Shown: piece by piece, positions 1 to 7,700 of the stretch
Layout: each line of letters begins with the position of its first letter
Numbering within the stretch: the stretch's first letter is position 1
NCBI GenBank assembly: GCA_035409945.1
Contig: DAONQC010000022.1
Coordinates: forward strand, 1 to 10,349
Direction of reading: 5' to 3'
DNA: 10,349 nt
Origin: MWEH01 sp035409945
Lineage (GTDB): Bacteria > Bacillota > Clostridia > Christensenellales > DTU072
Notes under the pieces: model-generated
What the model saw: only the letters and a program-made list of their open reading frames with translations
Databases searched by the model: none
Told to the model about the DNA's origin: nothing
Position numbers and translations under genes: made by a program

Positions 1-20
1 CAATTGAGAACCTATAAAAA

Positions 21-50
21 ATTTATAGATTTTTATAGATTTTTATAGAT
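21..50. repeat. Three tandem 10-bp AT-only units
   Basis: Three consecutive 10-base units read ATTTATAGAT, TTTTATAGAT and TTTTATAGAT, followed by a partial fourth. The first unit also pairs with the preceding CTATAAA (12-18) to give a weak AT-only hairpin. The 10-bp period matches the helical repeat, so the segment may be intrinsically curved. It could equally be simple slippage, and no function is shown. Confidence 0.6.
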
Positions 51-103
51 TTTAATTAACTGTAACTAACCCGCCAAATGTATATGACATAACTTTCTCC
101 AAT

Positions 104-127
104 AAAAAAGCCTCAATACTATGAGGC
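104..127 (-). terminator. Intrinsic terminator, minus strand
   Basis: On the minus strand GCCTCA pairs perfectly with TGAGGC (6 bp, 6-nt loop), and six consecutive T residues follow the stem at once (plus-strand A run 104-109). This is the first good terminator downstream of the membrane-protein gene ending at 529, so it probably ends that transcription unit. On the plus strand the hairpin is not followed directly by a T run, which favours the minus-strand reading. Confidence 0.75.
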
Positions 128-234
128 CAATTAGTCTTTTATGGCTGGTTTTTATTGATGCCAGTAAACAAATTTGCAGCTTGGGGTTTTACCGTAGTTC
201 CAAGCAACTACTATTTATACGAATATAAATAATG

Positions 235-318
235 TTAGTTATTAAATCGCCTAACAGAACGATCCATAAAGACCATGTTTATAATACCAAATCCGTAGAA
301 AAAAGCTAGTATTTTCAC
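235..318 (-). CDS. Possible 27-residue hydrophobic peptide
   Basis: A GTG-started frame of 27 codons ends in TAA. The peptide begins VKILAFFYGFGIINMVF and ends MDRSVRRFNN, that is, one hydrophobic stretch followed by a basic tail, as in a small membrane peptide or the last helix of a decayed membrane protein. Its GTG overlaps the TGA of the preceding 29-codon ORF (sequence GTGA on the minus strand), which would suit translational coupling or a frameshifted single ORF. No Shine-Dalgarno sequence precedes it. It ends about 107 bases before the terminator at 104-127. I do not recognise it, and it may be a chance ORF. Confidence 0.2.
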   Translation of the reverse strand: MKILAFFYGFGIINMVFMDRSVRRFNN

Positions 319-404
319 AAAACATTCATAAAGGAGCACTCTATGGGTGTTTTCTTTTGCCCAAACGGCTCATTTGATTTTACACTTCTCATTTTCGCCA
401 CCAT
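315..404 (-). CDS. Possible 29-residue peptide overlapping the next ORF
   Basis: An ATG-started frame of 29 codons (begins MVAKMRSVKSNEPFG, ends CSFMNVL) stops in a TGA that overlaps the GTG start of the hydrophobic ORF at 235-318. Joined by a -1 shift the two would give one protein of about 56 residues with a polar first half and a hydrophobic second half. The upstream sequence has only a weak ribosome binding site. It lies in the presumed read-through region of the membrane-protein transcript. I do not recognise it; a degraded gene or a chance ORF is as likely as a real peptide. Confidence 0.15.
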   Translation of the reverse strand: MVAKMRSVKSNEPFGQKKTPIECSFMNVL

Positions 405-420
405 CTACAGACCCAACGCA

Positions 421-507
421 TCAGTCGGCTAGTATTTCCTTAGCCTGCTCAACAATTTCTCCTTTTTTATCCGTGCTTTTTTCTATTATTTTTTTTCGGT
501 ATAGATT
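421..507 (-). pseudogene. Decayed copy of the 3' end of the membrane-protein gene
   Basis: The minus-strand frame reads LYRKKIIEKSTDKKG followed by EIVEQAKEILAD and a TGA at 421-423. It matches the tail of the adjacent membrane protein (LYGKKIIAKSVDAKG, then NIVEKAKEKL) at 18 of 27 residues by eye. At the DNA level 431-505 aligns with 566-640 without gaps, offset 135 bases, at 60 of 75 positions by my count. The copy lies in the same frame as the intact gene but is cut off from it by that gene's stop at 529-531. It has no start codon or ribosome binding site of its own and nothing resembling the two membrane helices. It is most simply the remnant of a tandem paralogue whose 5' part was deleted, or a partial tandem duplication. 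Confidence 0.8.
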
Positions 508-528
508 AGGAGTTTGTTTCGAATTGTT

Positions 529-909
529 TTAACTATCCTCTGTGGGAGCCACACTTTCTTCTATTAGTTTTTCCTTAGCCTTTTCAACAATATTGCCTTT
601 TGCATCCACACTTTTTGCTATTATCTTTTTCCCGTATAGAATTGCTATATAAATGGCCAATCCTGCCGCTGGAATCCAAAACTCAAGTGCATATAGGCGT
701 CTTTTGTATATCAGTTCCGCAGAAACATTCTGTGCTTGTCCAGCCAAAGGCCCTATACTTCCGTTTTCAGGTCTTAGTACAAAAAATATTTGATATTGTG
801 CGTAGAACATTTGCACTAAAAACCCAATTACTATGATGTAATGAACAACCTTCCAGCGTTTAGACCATATAAATGAGAAAAATTTCTTTACTTTAGCTTT
901 AAAATCCAT
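529..909 (-). CDS. Small two-helix membrane protein, function unknown
   Basis: The 126-residue protein has a basic, aromatic N-terminus (MDFKAKVKKFFSFIWSKRWK), a first membrane helix at about residues 21-45, a polar loop at 46-71, a second helix at about 72-92, and a charged, helical C-terminal tail rich in Lys and Glu (94-126). There is no cleavable signal peptide. The positive charges suggest both ends are cytoplasmic. I chose the ATG at 909 because it follows GGAGG by 8 bases; a GTG at 918 in the same frame lies inside that ribosome binding site and is unlikely. A candidate promoter sits just upstream, so it is probably its own transcription unit rather than part of the addBA operon. Its tail is duplicated just downstream. 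I do not recognise the family. Confidence 0.8.
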   Translation of the reverse strand: MDFKAKVKKFFSFIWSKRWKVVHYIIVIGFLVQMFYAQYQIFFVLRPENGSIGPLAGQAQNVSAELIYKRRLYALEFWIPAAGLAIYIAILYGKKIIAKSVDAKGNIVEKAKEKLIEESVAPTEDS

Positions 910-915
910 ACTAGC

Positions 916-923
916 CACCTCCC
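916..923 (-). promoter_or_regulatory. Ribosome binding site that fixes the membrane-protein start
   Basis: The minus strand reads GGGAGGTG here, with GGAGG at 918-922 placed 8 bases before the ATG at 909. The alternative GTG start (918-916) is made from the last bases of this site, so it can hardly be used by the ribosome. Confidence 0.8.
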
Positions 924-950
924 AAGTTAACTAATTTGAATATAGTTAAT

Positions 951-979
951 ATTTTACCGTATTGAAGGCGGCTAGTAAA
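951..979 (-). promoter_or_regulatory. Candidate sigma-A promoter for the membrane-protein gene
   Basis: On the minus strand TTTACT (974-979) and TAAAAT (951-956) are separated by exactly 17 bases, matching the -35 and -10 consensus at 4 of 6 and 5 of 6 positions. Transcription would start a few bases further on and give a leader of about 35 bases before the ATG at 909. The -35 box lies inside a GCTAGTAAA word repeated at 1066-1074. This is sequence matching only, in AT-rich DNA where chance matches are common. Confidence 0.4.
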
Positions 980-1006
980 TACAGACTTTAAAATATATAC
1001 TTGCAC

Positions 1007-1091
1007 GCAGTTTAAAGATAAACTCTAAGACTGCCTTTAAAAGTAGTTTAGTTTATTACTAGAGCGCTAGTAAAGCAACAGGTTTTAAAGC
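1007..1091. repeat. Nested inverted repeats between addA and the membrane-protein gene
   Basis: Several inverted repeats are stacked here. CTTTAAAA (1035-1042) pairs with TTTTAAAG (1083-1090) and encloses a 7-bp hairpin, TTACTAG (1056-1062) with CTAGTAA (1067-1073), around a 4-nt loop. Next to these are AGTTTA (1009-1014) with TAAACT (1019-1024), and GCAGT (1007-1011) with ACTGC (1030-1034). None is followed by a T run on the minus strand, so this is not a standard terminator. It could still slow or end addA transcription, form a structured RNA, or bind a regulator. The word GCTAGTAAA at 1066-1074 recurs at 971-979. Confidence 0.5.
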
Positions 1092-1147
1092 ATTACTGAT
1101 AGTTAGTATAAGGAGACCATGAGACTTCGGATAGAGGTAATTTAACT

Positions 1148-4100
1148 TTAGAACTCAACTATCTCATCTTTGCCTATGAGATACACTACTTTTTTGACCA
1201 GTTTCTTTTTCAACACTCTCTCTATAGCTAAAGCATAAATATCAATTTGCTTGGAGTATCTTGTATAGATTTCTTGGCAGGAGGCAGAGGAGTATTTGTA
1301 ATCAACAAGTATTGCTTCGCCCTTATCATTATATGCCACTAGGTCAATAATTCCTTGCACTATCACTTTGTCTTCCACATCGCTTTCAAGACTAATCTCC
1401 CTATGAGGAAGATATAATTGAAACTCCTGTTCCCTCAAAATATGCATGTTCGCAATTTGCTTAAACAATGGGTTTTGAAGGGCTTTCAAAATAATATCAT
1501 CATTTATTTTTTTCCTGTTTACATACGAACCTAAAAGGCCACTAGATACCATTTCGTCAATTTGTTTTGATACCTCTTCTTTAGAATCTTTAGTAAAGTC
1601 AATATATTGCAAAATTGTATGGTATCGGATTCCTTCTTCCACACTTATGGGCGCTAATCCTGGAATAAACTCGATTTTGCCTTCACCAGATTCCCTCTCG
1701 GTATATGAAGCTGCGGAAAGCTCTGTAACAGTATATTTGTTACCAATCATAGTCGCACCTACATGTTCATATTCAGGAAAAGTTAACTTTAAATCATCTT
1801 TTTCATAGTTAATTTCTGGAGCTTGATGAAAGCTTACAATTTTATCATCTTCTGGAGGATCAAAATTATTATATGCTTTTCTTACCACATCGCTATATTG
1901 ACTTGCATAGTCAATTAAGTCTATATATGTATTTATCTCCCAAGGATATTTAGAGATTGCTTTGGGACCTTCGTCCTCTTTTGTCGCAGTAACAAACAAT
2001 CTATTTTGTGCTCTTGTAAGCGCTACGTATAGCACTCGCAAACCTTCTTCTTTATCTAAAAATAATTTCTTTCTCTCAATCGCAAGATACGATAAAGAAT
2101 TAACTAGTGCTTTGTTTTGCTTTAAAACCTTAAATCCTATGCCAAGATCTTTATCAGCAACTATGACAGGCGAACCTTTAGCTCCACTTCCTTGCCTAGG
2201 ATTGATGTGCGTGCTTGTTAAAAACACTATGGGATATTCCAGTCCCTTTGCGCCGTGAATAGTTCCTATACTTACTGCATTAACTCCAGCACTTGGAAGT
2301 TTTACCTCAATTTCACTATCACTACTTACCCATACGAGATAACTATCTATGTTTTTAGCAAAGTCTTTATCCCTTAAATAACTTACATAAGCATTGAACG
2401 AAGATATTCTCTCATCAAGAGAAGATAACATCTCTGCGTCATACCCTGTTTCAGTCGCTATACTGAGCATTAAATCGGGAACACTTACTAAGTATGCTTG
2501 TCTTCTATATCGGTTTATAAGCTCTAGTAAGTCTTTGGCTTTTTCATTACCTTCACTACTTGCAAGAAGCAATGAATCATATAACCATTCTCCCTCTTCT
2601 CTATTTTTTCGTAAATCAATTATGTCATCTATTGTAAACTGACCGAAAAACGATTGCATGACAACAAGTAAAGGGTAATCTTGTCTTGGATTGGATAACA
2701 CCTTAATTAGACTATTAAACAAATCTATATCCTGCGTCTTCAATCCTTCTTTTGCGCCTACCGTCTCATAAGGAATCCCTCTTTTTTGAAACTCAGCTGT
2801 AAATTTACTTGTAGGAGTATTAGTGCGCTGTATTAATGCGATATCACGATATTCAACTGGTCTTTCCTTTCCTTCTTTTATGTCATATATTTTTTCATTC
2901 CCTACAACATGCTGAATAGTTCTAGCTACCCAACTAGTTTCCACCTTCTCTACATTGCTGTCCATCTTTTCTGCACGAGGAACAGAATATATACCAGATA
3001 GTATTGCTGGGGGATTTTCATCTTTACCTACCTTTTTGACAGTCACTATACCTTCTTTTTCTGGCCACTGTAAAATCGTTTGCATCATAGCATCGTTTTT
3101 ATAATCAATTTTTCCAAAACCAGAGGTCATTAGAGGAGAAAACACCCCATTTACAAAGCCTAAAATGTTTCCATGACTTCTAAAATTATGATTAAAGTTA
3201 ATAACCTTCCCAGGCATGTTCCCTTGAGAAATATCATCTTTAACCCCCAGCATAATGTCTGGCATTGAATGTCTGAAAGCATAAATAGATTGTTTTATGT
3301 CCCCAACCATAAAAATATTATCGTTAGAAATTAATTCATAAATCCTATTTTGGAGAAGATTTATATCTTGATATTCGTCTATAAAAATATAATCTATATC
3401 CTCTCTTAAATCTTTTGCTACTTCACTTCTTCCGTCCGGGTCGGTATCTGACGACAATATCTTTAGTGCAGCCCTCTCGATATCGCTAAAGGTCATAACT
3501 CCTTCATCACTTTTGTTTTCGTGGAATCTACTAAGGCATTCTTTTGTTAAATTCAGTAGTGCTCTTGCTCTCCTGCGCCCCTCTATCTCATTTTTTTTAA
3601 TATCTGCATAATTTATAAAAACTTCTAAATACTTATCCAAAGGATCGCGAATATCATTTAATTTCTTAGTGAAATTTTCAATATCAATCAAATCATTATT
3701 ATCTAGTATTTCACAAAAAGCTTTAAGAGTATTTGGTGCATTTACTATTTTTTCTGCAATACCAATAAAAATATTAATTTCATCATTTTCTAAACCATCA
3801 CTCTCTACAGTTAAAGTCTCTTTAGCTTTTTCTACAGCAATCGACAACTTATCTTTTATGTCTTGTATATACCAATTAATGGCGCTAGTTTCCATAACGC
3901 TTGAGTTTGCATCAGATAGCATTTCTTCTATTTTGTCTTCCTCGCTCGGCAATGCGCTTAAAAACTTGTACACTTCTTCAATTGTTTTATATATAGCATC
4001 AAATTGTCTGCCAGACGTATAGTCTTTAAGTAAGTTTTTAAATTCCTCTTCGGGGTTTTCTTCACTTAATTTCTCAAGTATTACTTCTTGTATACTTTCG

Positions 4101-4522
4101 CGCAACATATTATCTGTTTCAGAAGGTGATAACAAATCAAGTTGCGGACTGGCATTTATTTCCTCATAATGTTTTTCTACCAGTTTTTTACAAAAACTAT
4201 CAATTGTTCCTATGTGTGCAAGAGGCAAATCTGCAAGTTGCTCGCGATAATGATCTGCAAGCTTTTGATTGCTAGCATTATCTCGAATGCGAGTCTTTAA
4301 TGCATCAATGATTTTTTCTGTCATATCAGATGCAGAGGCATTTGTGAAAGTAGAAACTACAATTTTTCGAACACTTCCGAAATTATCTATATGGTTTAAA
4401 ATCTTTTCCACCATTACACTAGTTTTGCCACTCCCTGCAGAAGCTAAAACTATTTTATTATTACTATCTGATGTTTCGTAATTTATAGCTTTTTGTTGAT
4501 CTATCGTCCATTTTTTAGACAT
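1148..4522 (-). CDS. addA: AddA helicase-nuclease subunit
   Basis: AddA is the UvrD/Rep-type (SF1A) motor and one of the two nucleases of AddAB, which unwinds and resects double-strand DNA ends for RecA loading. The 1124-residue protein shows the full helicase set: Walker A ASAGSGKT (27-34), TFTNAS, TIDSFC, the Walker B DEYQD from D382, VGDIKQSIYAFR, NFRS, TIHGAKGLE near H756, and ALTRAQ with R837. The C-terminal RecB-type nuclease has D1060 in GIID and D1074/K1076 in VDYK, followed by a Q-x3-Y helix. It is somewhat shorter than the Bacillus protein of about 1230 residues. The ATG at 4522 is preceded by AAGGAAGGTG at a good distance; an ATG at 4546 in the same frame has no ribosome binding site. 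It follows addB across an unusually wide 204-bp gap. No clear terminator follows it. Confidence 0.96.
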   Translation of the reverse strand: MSKKWTIDQQKAINYETSDSNNKIVLASAGSGKTSVMVEKILNHIDNFGSVRKIVVSTFTNASASDMTEKIIDALKTRIRDNASNQKLADHYREQLADLPLAHIGTIDSFCKKLVEKHYEEINASPQLDLLSPSETDNMLRESIQEVILEKLSEENPEEEFKNLLKDYTSGRQFDAIYKTIEEVYKFLSALPSEEDKIEEMLSDANSSVMETSAINWYIQDIKDKLSIAVEKAKETLTVESDGLENDEINIFIGIAEKIVNAPNTLKAFCEILDNNDLIDIENFTKKLNDIRDPLDKYLEVFINYADIKKNEIEGRRRARALLNLTKECLSRFHENKSDEGVMTFSDIERAALKILSSDTDPDGRSEVAKDLREDIDYIFIDEYQDINLLQNRIYELISNDNIFMVGDIKQSIYAFRHSMPDIMLGVKDDISQGNMPGKVINFNHNFRSHGNILGFVNGVFSPLMTSGFGKIDYKNDAMMQTILQWPEKEGIVTVKKVGKDENPPAILSGIYSVPRAEKMDSNVEKVETSWVARTIQHVVGNEKIYDIKEGKERPVEYRDIALIQRTNTPTSKFTAEFQKRGIPYETVGAKEGLKTQDIDLFNSLIKVLSNPRQDYPLLVVMQSFFGQFTIDDIIDLRKNREEGEWLYDSLLLASSEGNEKAKDLLELINRYRRQAYLVSVPDLMLSIATETGYDAEMLSSLDERISSFNAYVSYLRDKDFAKNIDSYLVWVSSDSEIEVKLPSAGVNAVSIGTIHGAKGLEYPIVFLTSTHINPRQGSGAKGSPVIVADKDLGIGFKVLKQNKALVNSLSYLAIERKKLFLDKEEGLRVLYVALTRAQNRLFVTATKEDEGPKAISKYPWEINTYIDLIDYASQYSDVVRKAYNNFDPPEDDKIVSFHQAPEINYEKDDLKLTFPEYEHVGATMIGNKYTVTELSAASYTERESGEGKIEFIPGLAPISVEEGIRYHTILQYIDFTKDSKEEVSKQIDEMVSSGLLGSYVNRKKINDDIILKALQNPLFKQIANMHILREQEFQLYLPHREISLESDVEDKVIVQGIIDLVAYNDKGEAILVDYKYSSASCQEIYTRYSKQIDIYALAIERVLKKKLVKKVVYLIGKDEIVEF

Positions 4523-4527
4523 TTTTT

Positions 4528-4537
4528 CACCTTCCTT
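4528..4537 (-). promoter_or_regulatory. Ribosome binding site that fixes the addA start
   Basis: The minus strand reads AAGGAAGGTG, close to the 16S anti-sequence with one extra A. Its GGAAGG core (4530-4535) is 7 bases from the ATG at 4522. The upstream in-frame ATG at 4546 has only AT-rich sequence before it, so the shorter AddA is preferred. Confidence 0.75.
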
Positions 4538-4570
4538 ATTATTCATAAATAATTATTTCTAATTGCCGTT

Positions 4571-4599
4571 TATATAATTTGCGGTCCTATAACATACAA
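4571..4599 (-). promoter_or_regulatory. Weak promoter-like pair upstream of addA
   Basis: TTGTAT (4594-4599) and TATATA (4571-4576) stand 17 bases apart on the minus strand, about 50 bases before the addA start. The -35 match is only 3 of 6. It could give addA a transcript of its own across the wide gap, but matches this weak are expected by chance in DNA this AT-rich. Confidence 0.15.
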
Positions 4600-4629
4600 G
4601 ATTTTCCTAATTTTACTCTTTTCCTGTGA

Positions 4630-4662
4630 TTAACATATTGTTTTATTTGCAATTGTTTTATC
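4630..4662 (-). pseudogene. Decayed copy of the addB 3' end
   Basis: This 33-base stretch matches the last codons and stop of addB (4727-4759) without gaps at an offset of 97 bases, with 27 of 33 positions identical by my count. The shared part covers the codons for the tail KSLANKTIY and the TAA. Because 97 is not a multiple of three, the copy is out of frame with addB and is not translated as its extension. It resembles the 3'-end copy after the membrane-protein gene. The block is short and AT-rich, so chance cannot be excluded from this alignment alone. Confidence 0.55.
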
Positions 4663-4726
4663 CGATAATACACAAGGTTTTAACTAACTGTTTGTAATAC
4701 TCCCAAAACCCATAGCCTTTTTGTAG

Positions 4727-7700
4727 TTAATATATCGTCTTATTTGCAAGTGATTTATTAGCCTCGCCTTTGTTTATTTTTTGCCTAATGTTTTCTATAG
4801 GTGCACCAAGGCAGGCATCTCTCACGTAGCAATATTCACAAGCATCTGAATCTGTAGGACATTTCTCTAAAAATCCACTATCTATATCTTTACTAGCTTG
4901 CTTGATAATTTCACTAACATAAGCCATGATGTAATCCATATCACCATATTCTTGAGCAGGATGATTTCTCCCTGTAGTTTCAACCTGATTTCTCTTTTTA
5001 ACATATTTGATGTTAAATGGTAAAACTTCAGATTCTGTTAAATCTTTGAATGTAACTGCCTTCAAATATGCATCTGAATCAACGAGCTTAAGATTGTCTG
5101 GTTCGGAAACTAGTATGCCAGCATAGTTGTATGAAATGCCTTCTTTATTCAAACTATCAGCAAGTGGTAAATATAGCGCACCTCCAGCTTTGACTGGTCC
5201 AAACTTTTTACGAACTGCCATAAGATATATGTATGGCTGTATGGCAAGTCCAGTACAAATTCTAGATGCTTGATGATTTTCTTTACAGCCCTTTCCAGAT
5301 TTGTAATCTATGACTAAACAAGAAATAGGCTCACCATCTTCTGTATATAAGTCCACCCTATCTATGACACCGTTGATGGACAATATATATTTATTACCAT
5401 CTTCATCTTCTACCTCTAAGTTGGGTGCCAACCCATTACCTTCATTAAACGCCATTTCAAAATCTTCTGGCCTATATGACCCTTTAGCCACATTGGAAGT
5501 TAAAGATTTAACTATATTTTTAAGCTCCTCCTTCAGGTTTTCCATAACTAATGCATTAGTAGGGTCGTCATTAAATGCATCTATATTAGAAGTGCCTGCT
5601 AACACACTACTTAATGCCTCGTCTAATAGTTTAAACATCGTTGCTTCATCATCTTGAAGCTTTACATAATCTAATCCTAAGTTTTTAACACTACTAAAGT
5701 ATTTCTCTAACACCCCGTGAATTATTGTACCTACATCAGTAATTTCTAATCCACCTTCCTTTCTTTTTTCAGCCTTTGCACCATACTTAATAAAAAAGTT
5801 ATATGGACAATTAAAATACGCCTCTAATCGACTTGCAGATATGGAGTACTTACCATCTGAGACAGGCTTTAAAAGTTTTGATAAGTATCCGCTACAAGGC
5901 TTTTCACATTCTTCCCCAGATTTAGGACTTACGATAGATTGTCTATCACTGTCTAAACTTGCGTACATAGCTCTTAATAAATCACTTCTTACTTTCAGTT
6001 TTTCTTCTGGCTGAGGTACATTTATATTAGCTAGTAGTGTAAATAGTGTATTTTCTTGGGTGCAACATATATCCTCAAGTTTACTAATGTTTTTTTCGTT
6101 TATTTTCTCTAACTTATCTAGTCCATATTCTGCTAATAAAGATTCAGGCTTTATACCCAACATATTTGCAATTTCTTTATATGCATCGGATGGTATATCA
6201 GATTCACCACTTAAGTTATAGTCCGAGCAACTTATGTAAAACTTGTCAGTAAACTTAGATAATAAATCTATAAACTTAAATTTTGCTCTTTGTATGATAT
6301 CCTTATCTGTTGGATATATTTGCATAGGTATTTTTTCTAAATTATCCATATCTCGCTGAGATAAAAGCTCACCTGGAAGCATTGCTGTCATATTGCTACT
6401 AGAAGCACCTACTACAAATATGATTTTGCTTCTTAAAATACAATCTTTTAGCATATCCCCTACAAACACACTATCTAAAAATCTAGGAAGCATAGCAATT
6501 TGTCTTTGCGAAAACAGTGTCTTTATATGTTTTTCAAATGTCCTAACATCCATTTTCTCATTAGCAAAAAGCTCTTCGTTTTCTTTTAGCAGATCTTTTA
6601 AAATGCCATAAGCTTTCTTATTTGCCTCTTCAATCTGCCCTTGATTTTCCTTTCCACGTTGTTCTTTTATAATCAAATTATCTTGCACTTCTTGAACTTC
6701 TGATAGAAGCTGAATAGAAGCTTTGACTAAAGCTTTACCACTATCTTTTGCTGCTTCATTAAAGGGATTTACTAAACTTACCAGCCTTTTTCTGATAGTT
6801 TCAAAAACCTCGTTATCTGTTATTGGCTCGAGGAAAGCATTGTGTTTTATGTTTTTTTCTAATATGTAATTTTCAAACTTAAAAATGTCATCCGACGTAA
6901 TTCGATTTTCTTCCCAGCATACATTTAAAAACAAGGGATGTTTTATAAATGCAGTTACTTTGTCAGCTCTATAATTATATTTGGCTACATCTAAACAGCT
7001 TATTAAGAACATAGTACTTATTGCTTGTGAAAGTGGGAAATTGATATTTACAAATACTGGGATATTGTATCTATCAAAAATGTGTGCTATTTCTTTTTGA
7101 TATTTGTCGCAACAACTAACTATGGTTATATCTTTATACCGATATCCCTCTCGATTTACCAACCTACATATTTCATGAGCTACAGCATTTATTTCTTCGT
7201 ATACATTTGGTTCTTTAAATACCTTTATCTTCTCCGTCTTTTCGGTTTTAGAAGTAGCACTGCTATATGAAAATATATATCCATACAACTTATCTATGGG
7301 GGCTCTTAAAACTTCTGACAAATTTATGTCCTCGACACTAGCTCCTTCACTAGCTATTAAGCCACTAATATCACCTATCATTTTATTAGGAAACAAAGTC
7401 GCATTTGGTAGATCTCCTGCTTGTCTACATAATGCAATATTTACGCTACTTGCCTTTTTTTCAACTTCTCTTACTATTGCAAGTTCTAATTCGGACAAAT
7501 CATTAAATCCTACTATATATACATTTTTACCCTTGAAATAATCCCCGTTTTCGATATTTTCTGCTAGCAAAGTCTGCCTTTCTAAATCGTCTATATATCT
7601 ATCTTTCTTTTTCTCTTTGTATGCCTTCATTACCACACCTAAGTCTTTTAACTTATTAATGGTTGCCCCTTTTTTACCTTCTGTTTTTTGAGCTATATCT

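Larger units (their letters stand above)
1..528. other. Left-edge region without a confident gene
   Basis: No complete gene is convincing here. From left to right it holds an AT-only repeat near the edge, a minus-strand terminator at 104-127, a short inverted repeat at 179-205 (GCTTGG pairing with CCAAGC), two tiny overlapping minus-strand ORFs (235-404), and a decayed copy of the 3' end of the neighbouring membrane-protein gene (421-507). Because no terminator is visible between 529 and 128, transcription of the membrane-protein gene probably runs through this stretch to the terminator at 104-127. That would make most of it a long 3' untranslated region. Confidence 0.55.
4523..4726 (-). other. 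addB-addA gap with decayed repeats
   Basis: The two subunit genes are 204 bp apart, much wider than the close or overlapping spacing usual for this pair. No T-tailed hairpin is visible, so both may still share one transcript. The gap holds a copy of the last 33 bases of addB (4630-4662), and a possible third, poorer trace: 4585-4600 matches 4661-4676 at 13 of 16 positions. A weak promoter-like pair (4571-4599) and the addA ribosome binding site lie at the addA end. After the addB stop the same frame stays open for 22 codons; I attach no meaning to that. Confidence 0.6.

Noticed and set aside
343..432. Plus-strand 29-codon ORF starting at ATG 343, preceded by AAGGAG 6 bases upstream.
   Set aside because: The ribosome binding site is good, but the frame is short, has no recognisable features, and runs antisense to the tail-copy region; the adjacent plus-strand frame 347-532 is explained by the T-rich antisense of that copy.
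1081..1147. Possible copy of the addA 3' end downstream of its stop, by analogy with the other two genes.
   Set aside because: Only scattered short matches such as ATGAGA were found; no alignment comparable to the other two cases.
4658..4726. In-frame continuation of 22 codons past the addB stop, suggesting stop-codon read-through.
   Set aside because: An open run of this length is not rare by chance, there is no known read-through context, and the sequence shows no similarity to AddB C-termini.
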